Of a stretch of DNA of 64,000 bases, positions 36,235 through 46,705 are shown piece after piece. Position 1 is the first letter of the stretch. Every line of letters begins with the position of its first letter. The notes below the pieces were generated by a model, which was not told where the DNA came from, did not search any database, and saw nothing but the letters and a program-made list of their open reading frames with translations. The stretch is from Tepidiforma sp. (GTDB lineage: Bacteria > Chloroflexota > Dehalococcoidia > Tepidiformales > Tepidiformaceae), in assembly GCF_026003995.1 (NCBI RefSeq), contig NZ_BPIG01000002.1:744001-808000 (forward strand). The letters are read 5' to 3'. The position numbers and the translations under genes were made by a program.

Positions 36235-37102
36235 GCGATGCCGGTGGCGTAGCCGGCGACCATCCTCGACACCATCGTCGCCCGCCGCGGCGCGAGGACG
36301 TCGCGCGCCGCGCAGGCTCGCCGTCACCGGCCGCGGCGCTACGAGGCGACGCGTGCCGCTGACGCCTTGCCCGTCGATCGACTTCGCTCGCCCGCCTCCG
36401 CCGCGACGCAGCGCCGCTCGCCCTCATCGCCGAGGTCAAGCGCGCCTCCCCGAGCAAGGGCGACATCGCCCCCGGCCTCGATCGCTCCCCGATCAGGCCC
36501 TGCCGCTACGCCCGCGCCGGGGCGGCGAGCGCCATCTCCGTCCTCACCGAGCCCACCTGGTTCAAGGGCACCCTCGCCGACATGGCCGCCGCCCGCGCCA
36601 GGCCGTCGGCCAGCTCGGCGCCGGGCCGGCCCGCCGTCCTCCGCAAAGGACTTCATCCTCGACCCGTACCAGCTCCTCGAGGCCCGCGGCCTACGGCGCG
36701 GACGCCGTCCTCCTCATCGTCGCCTGCGCTCGATGACGCCGTGCTCCTGCGCGCGCTGCTGCGACTGCGCGCACGCGCCCTGCGGCATGCAGGCCCTCGT
36801 CGAGGTGAACGAGCGCCGGCAGAGATGGCCCGCGCCGCCAGCCGTCGGCGCCCCGCTCATCGGCGTCAACAACCGCGACCTCCGCGAGCTTCTCGGGTCG
36901 ACCTCGCGACCACCGACCGCCTCGCGAAACAGCCTCGCGCCCCCCGGCGCCCTCCTCGCGGCCCTCAGCGGCATCAGCACGCCGCGCCGATGTCGAGCGG
37001 TTTGCCGCGGCGGGAGCGGAAGCGATCCTCGTTGGAGAAGCACTGATGGCCGCCGGCGACCCGGCGGCAAAGATCGCCGAGCTGACCGGGGCGGCCCCGT
37101 GA
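36231..37102 (+). CDS. trpC: Indole-3-glycerol phosphate synthase (frameshifted)
   Basis: Closes the indole ring from CdRP. The ATG at 36231 overlaps the trpD stop. Recognisable pieces are ALIAEVKRASPSKGDIAPG, the key Lys region near residue 60, SVLTEPTWFKGTLADM, RKDFILDPYQLLEAR, ADAVLLIVA, MQALVEVNE, PLIGVNNRDL and LAALSGIS, then EAILVGEALMAAGDPAAKIAELTG in the final frame. Many single-base insertions lie between them. The TGA at 37100-37102 overlaps the trpF GTG. Confidence 0.9.
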
Positions 37103-37836
37103 CGATCGTGAAGATCTGCGGCCTGCGGGATGCTGCCGCTGCCGAAGCCGCAGTGAGGGGCGGCGCAGACCTCGTGGGCATGGTCTTCGCGGAATCCCGG
37201 CGGCGCGTGACGCCTGAGGCCTGCGCCGAGGTGGTGCGTGTCGTGATCGAGGGCCGGCGAAACCAGGATCCGCCCCGGATTGAGGGGCCCGCGCCGGGCG
37301 AGGTGCGCCCATCGAAGCTGCCCGGGGCGTGGGCTGAAGCAATCGAGGACGCAGCCTGGCGCTGGCGGCCACTCATCGTCGGGGTCTTTGCCGACCAGGA
37401 CATCGATGCAGTCAATGCTTACGCAGAGGCGGCCCGGCTCGACATCGTGCAGCTTTCCGGGGACGAACGCCCGGAATTCGTGGCAAAGGTGGCGAAGCCA
37501 GTCATCAAGGCGCTCCACATTGGCCCTGGCACCACGGCCGATGAGGTGGCCGAGCGAGCGGCGGAGTACCGTTGCGCGGGCTTCCTGCTCGACACGGCAA
37601 AAGCCGGGACGCGCGGCGGCACGGGCGAGCCGTTTGACTGGTCGGTTGCCGCGGAGGTCGCGAGGCAGTTCCCATTCCTGCTGGCCGGGGGGCTCACCCC
37701 GGATAATGTCGGCCGGGCAGTCGGGCAGGTCAGCCCCTGGGGTGTGGATGTATCGAGCGGCGTCGAGACAGCGGGCGTGAAAGACCCCGAGCGGGTGCGC
37801 GCCTTTATCCGGGCCGCGAAGCGTGCTGCGGGCTAG
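37099..37836 (+). CDS. trpF: Phosphoribosylanthranilate isomerase
   Basis: Amadori isomerase of 245 residues in one clean frame. It opens [18 protein letters not shown] with the catalytic Cys, has [16 protein letters not shown] near 28, [10 protein letters not shown] near 95, the catalytic Asp in [21 protein letters not shown] near 170 and [15 protein letters not shown] near 200. A 35-residue insert (residues 50-85, rich in Pro) makes it longer than the usual 205. The GTG overlaps the trpC stop. Its coding strand is G-rich, opposite to trpC and trpD. Confidence 0.93.
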   Translation: MTIVKICGLRDAAAAEAAVRGGADLVGMVFAESRRRVTPEACAEVVRVVIEGRRNQDPPRIEGPAPGEVRPSKLPGAWAEAIEDAAWRWRPLIVGVFADQDIDAVNAYAEAARLDIVQLSGDERPEFVAKVAKPVIKALHIGPGTTADEVAERAAEYRCAGFLLDTAKAGTRGGTGEPFDWSVAAEVARQFPFLLAGGLTPDNVGRAVGQVSPWGVDVSSGVETAGVKDPERVRAFIRAAKRAAG

Positions 37837-37898
37837 CGCGCGCCGGGCGACAATCTGGATATGGACGGGTGCCGGGCGACCGGGGAAAAGAGGATCGC

Positions 37899-39092
37899 GT
37901 GACAGCGGTGGCAGGGCTGCAGCCGAGGTTCGGTGAGTTTGGCGGACGGTACATCCCCGAGACACTGGTCGCGGCGCACGAAGAGCTGGAGGCAGCGTAC
38001 GACGAGGCGCGGCGGGACCCCCGCTTCGCCGAGGAGCTGGAGTATCTCTACAAGCATTATGTCGGGCGTCCAACCCCGCTCTACTTCGCGGAAGCGGCTG
38101 ACCCGCGAATGCGGCGGCGCGCGCATCTGGCTGAAGCGCGAAGACCTCGCCCACACCGGCGCCCACAAGATCAACAACGCCCTCGGGCCAGGCGCTCCTC
38201 GCAACGCCGGCTCGGCAAGACCCGGATCATCGCCGAGACGGGCGCGGGCCAGCACGGCGTCGCCACGGCGACGGTCTGCGCCATGCTCGGCCTCGAATGC
38301 GTCGTCTACATGGGCAGCGAGGATATCCGCCGGCAGCGCTCAATGTCTTCCGGATGAAGATGCTCGGCGCCACACTGGTCCGGTCGATTCGCGGTCGCAG
38401 GACGCTCAAGGACGCCATCAACGAGGCGATGCGGGACTGGGTCACGAACGTGCGGACGACGCACTACATCATCGGCTCAGCCATCGGCCCTCACCCCTTC
38501 CCGACGATCGTGCGGGACTTCCAGTCCGTCATCGGCCGGGAGGCACGAGCGCAGATGCTCGAGCAGGCAGGCAAACTGCCCGACGCCGCCATCGCCTGCG
38601 TTGGCGGCGGCGAGCAACGCCATCGGGCTCTTCCACCCGTTTCTCGACGACCCGGTACGGCTGATCGGCGTCGAAGCAGGCGGCGACGGCGTCGGCAGCG
38701 GCCGGCATTCCGCGACGCTCGTCGCAGGTCGGCCCGGCGTGCTTCACGGCACGAAGACTTATCTGCTGCAGGACAGCGACGGCCAGATCCTCGAGACGCA
38801 CAGCATCTCGGCGGGACTCGACTACCCGGGGGTTGGACCCGAGCATTCGTGGCTGAAGACCAGTGAACGCGCGGAGTACGTCGCTATCGACGACCGGCAG
38901 GCGCTCGAAGGGTTCCAGGCGCTGACGCGGCTGGAGGGCATCATCCCTGCCCTGGAGCCGTCTCACGCCATCTACCACGCGATGCGCGTGGCCGCGGAGC
39001 TCGGGCCTGATGCCGACATCCTTGTAGGGCTCAGCGGACGAGGCGACAAGGACATGCACACCGTCGCCGCCGCCCTCGGGGTGACGCTCTGA
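37899..39092 (+). CDS. trpB: Tryptophan synthase beta chain, TrpB1 type (frameshifted)
   Basis: PLP enzyme joining indole and serine. From the GTG at 37899 it reads [26 protein letters not shown], then after a shift [19 protein letters not shown] with the PLP Lys near residue 90, [38 protein letters not shown] and a glycine loop broken by one inserted G near 38611. The last 160 residues, from NAIGLFHPF to [13 protein letters not shown], are clean. At least six indels are present. Like trpF it is G-rich on its coding strand. It is the classical TrpA partner, while TrpB2 heads the operon. Confidence 0.92.
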
Positions 39093-39975
39093 GCGCTCCG
39101 GCGCCCCGCCCGCTCGTCCCCTGGGGGCCGCGCCAGGCCGCTGCCGGCATCGCCGCCTTCGTCGGCCTCATGGTCCTCACCAACGTCGCGGTCGCGCTCG
39201 TCGCCCTCGCCACCGGCCACGACTTCCGCGCCCGCGACGTCGGCGACACGTTCGAAAAGGCGGCCCGCATCGCGCAGTACGCGGCCGACCGGCTCGCCGC
39301 CGCGCAGGCCGGCGCGCCCCTCCCGGAGCCGCCCGACCTCCTCGCCGACCAGTCCAGCCTCCAGGTCCTCTTCATCGTCACCGCCGTCTCGCAGGCTGCC
39401 ATCATCGCCTACACCGGCATCATCACCGGCCTCACCGCGCCGCGAGCGCATCCGTGCTCGCGGTCTCCGCCCGCTGCCTCGCTGGCCGGGAGCTCTGGCT
39501 CGGCGGCGCCCTCGCGGCCGGGGCGTCGGCCGTCCTACGTCGGCACCTGGCAGGCCTGCCGTGCAGCTCGTCGGGGTGCCCGCGGCCTCGCCTGCCGTCG
39601 ATCGCGCGCCTGCAGCCGATCCCCATGCGAAATCACCCGCGAGCGACCTCACCCTCAGCCCTCGCCGCCGCCGTCTCGGCGCTCGTCGCCGCCCCCGCTC
39701 GCCGAGGAGCTGCTTCTTCCGCGGCCTCGTCTTCGGCGGCTCCCTCCGCCGCTGGGGCTGCTGGCCCGCCGCCCTCGCTCGCCGCCCTCCTCTTCTGCGC
39801 TCCTCCACGTCGACCCGTGGCGACCCTCGTCCCCTTCACTCGCTCGTCGGCGTCGCCCTCGGCCTGGCGCGTGCCAGCGCAGCGGCACCCTCTGAGTCAT
39901 CCCACGCCTGGCTGGCGCACGCTCGCCTTCAACGCCGTCAGCTCTACCTTCCTCGTCGTAGTGCGAAGCGTATGA
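39089..39975 (+). CDS. CPBP-family intramembrane protease (frameshifted)
   Basis: Membrane protein of about 290 residues. The N-terminus reads [36 protein letters not shown] and a helix [25 protein letters not shown], in one frame up to 39440. Downstream, pieces in several frames give the CPBP (Abi/CAAX protease) motifs: EEL followed by [16 protein letters not shown] and [25 protein letters not shown] proteins are glutamate-type intramembrane proteases or immunity and scaffold proteins. The start, overlapping the trpB stop, is unclear; the end overlaps the ATG at 39972. Confidence 0.6.
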
Positions 39976-40912
39976 GGAGGCGGCCGGCCTCCGCCCCGCT
40001 GCCATTGGAGCGAGCTCGCAGCGGGCCTCGCGGCGCGCTGGCTGGTCCGTCCTCGCGGCGTACGTGCTCATCCCGCTGGCGGGCCTCCTCCAGCCCGTCG
40101 CGAACCTCTCCGGCGCCCGGGACCCGCGTGCCGCGATGCCGGCGACGCCGTCGAGAAGATGGCCGCCCGCGTCGCCCGCTGCGCCGACCTCGCCGCTCGC
40201 CCGCGCGTGCGCGCGGGCAGACCCCCGCCCGCAGCCGCCCGCGCCTCCTCGGCCAGCCCGGTCGCTGCTCCGCGATCGCCTGGGTCATGGCCCTCGTCCA
40301 CGCTCGGCCCTGTCCGTCGCCGCGATCGCGACTCCTCGGCATGACCCTCGTGCCGTCCCGCTCCGCGAGCGTGCTCTGGCGGGCGGTCGTGCCTCGACGC
40401 GCCTCTCGACTGCCGGCCGGCTCTGGCTCCCCGCTCTCTGCGTCGCCATCGCCGCGGCCGGCTGACGGCGTCGTTCTCGGGTACGCCGCCGCCGTCCGCG
40501 ACCCTCGGCCTCGGCGCCGCTCATCCCCGTGAGCCCCGTCGCCCGTGGGGCTCGAGACCCGTCCTCCGCGAGCCCCGCCGCGCTCGCCCTCTACCGGGCT
40601 CGCTGACCGTCGGCGACCGGCCCCGGTCTGCGGAGGAGCCGCTCTTACCGCGGCCCTACGCTCTTCGCCGGCGCGCTCGCGAACCGGTTCGGCTTCCTGG
40701 CCCGCCGCCGCCTGGCGAGCTCCGCGCTCTTCGCCGCGCAGCCACCGCGAGCTCGCCACGCCTCCTCCCCTTCTTCGCCATCGGCCTCGGGGTCATCGCC
40801 GTGCGCCCTCTTCTGCCCGCTCCGGCTCGCCTCTGGGATGCGCGTCGCGCTGCACATGTGCTCTTCAACGGACCTCAGCTTTACCTCCTGCTCGCTCGCG
40901 ATGGCGGCGTGA
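39972..40912 (+). CDS. Putative membrane protein, badly frameshifted
   Basis: About 940 bases between the CPBP gene and trpA. An ATG at 39972 overlaps the upstream TGA. Hydrophobic pieces can be read in different frames: SVLAAYVLIPLAGLLQPVANLSG near the start, IAWVMALVHA, LWLPALCVAIAAAG, then LLPFFAIGLGVIAVR and LFNGPQLYLLLAR near the end. This suggests a protein with at least five membrane helices. A cytosolic stretch with DAGDAVEKMAARVARCADLAA lies between helices one and two. I cannot assign a family. Confidence 0.45.
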
Positions 40913-40919
40913 CCGCCCC

Positions 40920-41785
40920 ATGTCCCAGCGTCATCCGCGACAGGCCTTCGCCCGCGCCCGCGAAGCCGGCGCGGCGGCCCGCGTTCGTCGGCCTACGTCA
41001 CCGCCGGCTACCCCCGGCCGGCAGACGACGACCGTGCCCATCCTGCGCGCGCTTGCCGGAAGGCGGCGCCGACGTCATCGAGCTCGGCGTCCCCTTCTCC
41101 GACCCGCATGGCCGACGGCGCCACCATCCAGCACGCGAACCAGGTCGCCCTTCGACCACGGCGTTTCACCATCGCCGACTGCTTCCGCATCGTCGATCCG
41201 CGCGCCGCGCGCGCAGGGCCTCGACCGACGCCCGATCCTCCTCATGGGCTACTACAACCCCATCCTCGCCTTCGCGGCGAGGTCCGCGTACCTGCGAGGC
41301 TGAGGCCGCGGCTGGCCGGCGCCGACGGCTGCATCGTCGTCGACCTCCCGCCCGAGGAGGCCGGCAGCTTCCTCGCACGCCTGCCGCGCAAGCACGGCCG
41401 CAGCTTCGTCCCCGCTCGTCGCCCCCACCACCCGCGACGCGCGCATCCCCCGCATCGCCGCGGTGCGCCGACTGCCTTCCTCTACTGCGTCAGTCGGTGA
41501 CCGGCACCACCGGCAAAGGCAACGTCGCGCTCGATGCTGCCTCCCGAGCTCGCGTCGTTCCTGGGTCGCGTCCGTTCGCACAGGCCGAACCTGCCCCTCG
41601 CCGTCGGCTTCGGCATCTCGCGGCCGCCAGCATGTGCCGAAGCCGTCGGGCGGCTCGCGGATCGCCGGGGCCGTCAGTCGTCGGCTCTGCTATAATCAGC
41701 GGCCATCGACGCCGCGCCCGATGGAGGCGCGGCCGCGCGCAGAGTTCGTCAGGGAGTTCGTGGAGGATGCTCTCCGGCCGGATAG
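40920..41785 (+). CDS. trpA: Tryptophan synthase alpha chain (frameshifted)
   Basis: Cleaves indoleglycerol phosphate to indole for TrpB. Pieces in order from the ATG at 40920 are FVG and AYVTAGYPRP, GADVIELGVPFSDP with the catalytic Glu near residue 50, MADGATIQHANQVAL, ILLMGYYNPILAF, DGCIVVDLPPEEAGSFLARL with the catalytic Asp, SVTGTTGKGNVALD, NLPLAVGFGIS and GAVSRR/VVGSAIIS. Several indels separate them. The exact stop is not clear; a TAG at 41783 is likely. About 190 bases up to aroH hold no gene I can identify. Confidence 0.88.
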
Positions 41786-41972
41786 CGGCACGAGGTCATC
41801 GCGGCCCGCAGACGGAGCCGGAGCTGCGCCTCGAACTGGCGTGGCTCGCGTCCGCCCTGTGGGCCGGGCGTATGGCACGTGCCCCGCGGCCGGGGCCTTC
41901 TCGCGCCCGCCGCTCCTGATGCGCACCGCCATCACACCCATCGGAATCTCCCAGGAGGATGACACCGCGCGT

Positions 41973-42395
41973 ATGCCCGTCCGCGGCGTCCGCGGCGCGA
42001 CCACCGTCGACCGCAGACCACTCGCGAGGACGAAATCCTCGAAGCTGCACCCGCGAGCTCCTCGTCAGCTCATGGTCGAGGCCAACGGCGTCCGCATCCG
42101 GAGGACATCGCCTCCGCCTGGCTGACCACCACCCCCGACGTCTGAACGCCGAGTTCCCGGCCGTCGCCGCCCGCCAGCTCGGGCTGGACGCACGTCCCCC
42201 TCATGCTGCGCGCACGAGATGGCCGTCCCCGGCATGCCTCCCCCTCTGCCTCCGCGTCCTCCTCCACGTGGAACACCGGATCAAGCGCCAGGAGTGAGAT
42301 CCGCCACATCTACCTGCGCGGGTGCCGCCCGTCCTCCGGCCCGACCTGGACGCGGCCCCGTCCCCCTCGAACTACCTCGGGAACGTGAGCAGTAG
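41973..42395 (+). CDS. aroH: AroH-type chorismate mutase (frameshifted)
   Basis: Monofunctional chorismate mutase of the Bacillus AroH trimeric family, converting chorismate to prephenate, the branch towards Phe and Tyr. It begins PVRGVRGATTVD, with LLV-VEANGVRIEDIASAWLTTTPD, LNAEFPAVAARQLG, HVPLM, EMAVPG, RVLLHVNTG and the conserved end EIRHIYLRGA-VLRPDL. AGGAGG lies shortly before the ATG at 41973. Four or more indels break the frame; the likely stop is the TAG at 42393. Its presence in the Trp operon is unusual because it draws on the same substrate as TrpE. Confidence 0.85.
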
Positions 42396-42403
42396 AACCA
42401 GCG

Positions 42404-43458
42404 ATGATCATCGTCGCTTCAGCCCGGAGGCCACCCCGGACGACCTCGACGTTCATCATCAAGCCCGCGTCGAAGCCACCGGCCGCCAGGCCCACCTCTC
42501 CGTCGGCACCGGAGCGCACGCATCATCGGCGTCATCGGCTCCGATGAGCCCGGCCTCGAAGACATCTTCCTCGCGCTCCCCCGCGTCGAATCCGTCCACC
42601 GCGTCACCCGCCCCTACAAGCTCGCCTCCCGCGACTTCCATCCCGCCGATTCCATCATCGACGTCGGCTACGGCGTCAAAGTCGGCGGCACCGAGCTCGC
42701 CATCATGGCCGGCCCCTGCTCCATCGAAAACGAAGAGCACATCTTCGATTCCGCCCGCGCCGTCAAAGCCGCCGGCGCCAACATCCTCCGCGGCGGCGCC
42801 TTCAAGCCCCGCACCTCCCCCTACACCTTCCGCGGCCTCGGCGAAGAAGGCCTCCGCTACCTCCACGCCGCCGGCAAGGCCCACGGCCTCCCCGTCATTA
42901 CCGAGCTCATGAGCGTCCGCGATATCGACGCCGTCTGCGAATACGCCGATATCATCCAGATCGGCGCCCGGAACATGCAGAACTTCAGCCTCTTGCGAGG
43001 AGGTCGGCAAGCGCGGACGCCGGTCATGCTCAAGCGCGGGCATGAGCGCGACGATCGAGGAGTGGCTCCTCGCGGCGGAGTACATCATCGCCCAGGGCGA
43101 ACCCGAACGTCATCCTCTGCGAGCGCGGCATCCGCACCTTCGAGACCGCGTACGCGCAACACGTTCGACGTCAACGCCATCCCGCTCGTGCAGCGAGCTC
43201 AGCCACCTGCCCGTCATCGCCGACCCGAGCCACGGCACCGGCAAAGCTCCCTCGTCACGCCGATCGCGCTGGCCGCCGATCGCCGCCGGCGCCGACGGCC
43301 TCATGATCGAGGTCCACAACAACCCCGACCACGCCCTCTCCGACGGCGCCCAGTCGTTGACATACGACCGCTTCGCCGGGATGATGCGCTCGGTCGGCGC
43401 TATCGCCGCTGCAGTCGAGCGGACGCTCCCGGGGGTGTGGGCGCCTGCCAGCGCGTGA
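42404..43458 (+). CDS. aroF: DAHP synthase, AroF/AroG type I-beta (frameshifted)
   Basis: 3-deoxy-7-phosphoheptulonate synthase, first enzyme of the shikimate pathway. About 345 residues when repaired. An N-terminal ferredoxin-like regulatory domain ([38 protein letters not shown]) precedes the barrel: [102 protein letters not shown] and [17 protein letters not shown]. The middle part from 42640 to 42990 is clean. Several indels lie at 42990-43280. Control by Trp T-box would link pathway entry to tryptophan need. Confidence 0.92.
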
Positions 43459-43525
43459 TAGCGCACACGGTCGCAAGACCGCACCGGCGCCGCCTCAGCG
43501 GGGGGGCATCGCGCCGGCAGGAGCC

Positions 43526-44250
43526 ATGGCAGAAATCTCGCTGCCCGTCTTCCAGGGGCCGCTCGACCTCCTTCTCCACCTCATCGAGAAGGACGACCTC
43601 GATATCACCGCCGTCTCCCTCGTCGCGGTGACCGACCAGTACCTCGCCGCCATCCACACCGGCGAAGGCTTCGACCCCTCCGCCCTCGCCGAATTCGTCG
43701 CCATCGGCGCCCGCCTCATCTACCTGAAGTCCCGCGCCCTCCTCCCCCGCCCGCAGGGGGAGGAGGCGCCCTCGCTCGAAGACGACGACGTCGGCCAGGA
43801 GCTCGTCGAACTCCTCCGCGAATACCGCCGCTTCCTCCAGGTCGTCGACCTCCTCGAAGCCCGCCAGGACGCCGGCCTCCGCATCTACACCCGCCTCGCC
43901 CCGCTCCCGACCTCCCGGAAGCCTCCCCCCTCGAAGGCGTCAGTATCGAGCGCCTCCACGCTCTCATGCTCCGGCTCCTCCAGCGCAAGCCTGCCGACCC
44001 GGCGCCCCGCGCCATCCTCCCCCGCGATACCGCCATCACCCTCGCTCAGCGCCTCGAGCAGTTCCGCGACCGCCTCCGCCGCCGGGGCCGCTTCTCCTTC
44101 CGGCGCGCCATCCTCGAATGCGCGAACCGCCTCGAAGTCGTCGTCTCCTTCCTCGCCGTCCTCGAACTCCTCCGCGCCGGCGAAGCCGACGCCCTCCAGG
44201 AAACCCCCTGGGGCGATATCCAGGTCGTCGCGCTCGCCCCCGCCGCCTGA
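43526..44250 (+). CDS. scpA: Segregation and condensation protein A (one frameshift)
   Basis: Kleisin subunit of the SMC-ScpAB chromosome-condensing complex. It begins [24 protein letters not shown], the N-terminal helix pair that contacts the SMC neck, then QYLAAIHTG and [20 protein letters not shown] near residue 65. After LAPLP near 43914 a single deleted base shifts the frame; the rest, [32 protein letters not shown], forms the winged helix that binds the SMC head. It follows aroF by 67 bases and may be the last gene of the operon. ScpB is not in view. Confidence 0.9.
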
Positions 44251-44304
44251 CCGCACCACCGCCGCCTCCATCTTCCGCCACGCACCCCGCCCTGCTACCC
44301 TCAC

Positions 44305-44430
44305 TGCAAGCGTCAAGAGGGCGTCCCCGCCCGGCAACCTGGTTATGCCTCCAAGGTGCCAAACCGACGCGGCCCCGCGGCACCCGCCGCCGGGCAACAA
44401 AAGGCGGGCTTGCGGGAAGGCCCGCCCCTC
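44305..44430 (+). ncRNA. SAM riboswitch (SAM-I/SAM-IV clan) before metK
   Basis: The leader contains AAGCGTCAAGAGGGC, then CCCGGCAACCTGG at 44330-44342 and CCAAGGTGCCAAACC at 44351-44365, the conserved core strings of SAM-I clan aptamers. GGCAACC and AAGGTGCCAA are the binding-core joints. A hairpin (GGCGGGC/GCCCGCC, 44403-44426) follows, then a G-run and TTTTT at 44459-44463, a possible terminator or sequestering arm. The next gene is metK, which makes S-adenosylmethionine, so feedback control is expected. Which subclass it is cannot be decided by eye. Confidence 0.75.
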
Positions 44431-44505
44431 GCCGCCGCACCCCAGCGGCACGGGGGGATTTTTCATGCCCGCGCGAAGGCAACTCCACCACCGAAAGGGC
44501 TCCAC

Positions 44506-45677
<1,172 letters not shown>

Positions 45678-45690
45678 CCGCCGCGCCCGC

Positions 45691-46705
45691 GTGGACGCCA
45701 TCCTCCTCGTCGGCGGCCAGGGCACCCGGCTGCGCCCCCTCACCGCCCGCCGCCACAAGAGCCTCGTGCCCGTCTGCAACCGGCCCGCCATCGACTACCT
45801 CTTCGCGTGGCTCGAGCGCTCCGGCATCCGCCGCGCCATCCTCGCCCTCGGTCTGGCCAACGAAGACCTCGCGGCCCGCTACCCCGCCGGCCGGCACCGC
45901 GGCCTCGAGGTCCTCCCCATCATCGAAACCGCCCGCCTCGAATCCGGCGGCGCCATCCGCAACGCCGTCGAAACCGCCGGCATCGACGACCGCTTCCTCG
46001 TCCTCAACGGCGATGTCTACCTCGATTTCGATTTCGCCGCCGCACTCCGCGCCCATGTCGATCGCGCCGCCGACCTGACCCTCGCCCTCCACGACGTCGA
46101 CGACCCCTCCAGTTTCGGCGTCGCGGTCTGCGGCCCGGATGGCCTCGTCACCGGCTTCGTCGAAAAGCCGCCCCCCGGCGAGGCCCCGTCCCGCCTCGTC
46201 AACGCCGGCGCATGGATCTTCGAACGCCGCCTCGTCGACGAAATTCCCCCCTGGCGCCGTCCGCGTCGAAGAGACCCTCTTCCCCTCCCTCGTCGCGCGC
46301 CGCCGGGTCGTCCTCGGCTACCGCTTCGAAGGCCACTGGGCCGACCTCGGGACGCCAGCCCGCTACCTCGCCCTCCACCACGCCCTCCTCGAAGCCGGGA
46401 ACGCCGTCCACCCCGCCGCCGCGGTCCACCCCACTGCCGTGCTCGAACGCGCGGCCGTCGGCGAAGGCTCGGCCGTCGGCCCGCGGGCCAGCCTGCGCGG
46501 CTCCGTGCTCTGGGAGCGCGTCGACGTCGGCGAAGCCGCCGAGCTCGTCGACACCATCGCCGCCGACGGCGCCCGCATCGGCCCCGGCGCCCGCCTTCGC
46601 GGCTGCGTCATCGGCCCCGGCGCGACCATCGGCCCCGGCGCAGCGCCCCCGCCGGGCACGATCGTTGACGCAGACGGCCAGTATCATGAGGCCCATGCCG
46701 GATAA
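45691..46705 (+). CDS. Sugar-phosphate nucleotidyltransferase (one frameshift)
   Basis: Enzyme of about 337 residues resembling mannose-1-phosphate guanylyltransferase. The nucleotide site is [28 protein letters not shown] at the start, with [10 protein letters not shown] near residue 108 and [12 protein letters not shown] near 157. A C-terminal hexapeptide region ([45 protein letters not shown]) forms a short beta-helix. One extra C in the run at 46246-46251 shifts the frame and looks like a homopolymer error. The GTG start lies 13 bases after metK. It overlaps the phosphohexomutase gene. Together with the next two genes it can make GDP-mannose or a related sugar nucleotide. Confidence 0.88.

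Noticed and set aside
41691..41696. A perfect TATAAT that looks like a promoter -10 box before aroH
   Set aside because: It reads in frame as part of the trpA motif GSAIIS and lies 276 bases before aroH, so it is coding sequence.
31730..43280. The inserted bases seem to fall exactly between codons, hinting at quadruplet decoding or programmed frameshifting
   Set aside because: When frames are joined by skipping one base, the skip falls between codons by construction, and wobble positions make the place ambiguous. Only a few junctions fix the position. No slippery sequence recurs, and intact genes within the block show no such sites.
30674..43458. The trp operon as a decayed pseudogene cluster
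   Set aside because: Breaks also affect metK and scpA, motifs are intact on both sides, there are no in-frame nonsense substitutions of the kind seen in old pseudogenes, and the genes keep strong codon bias.
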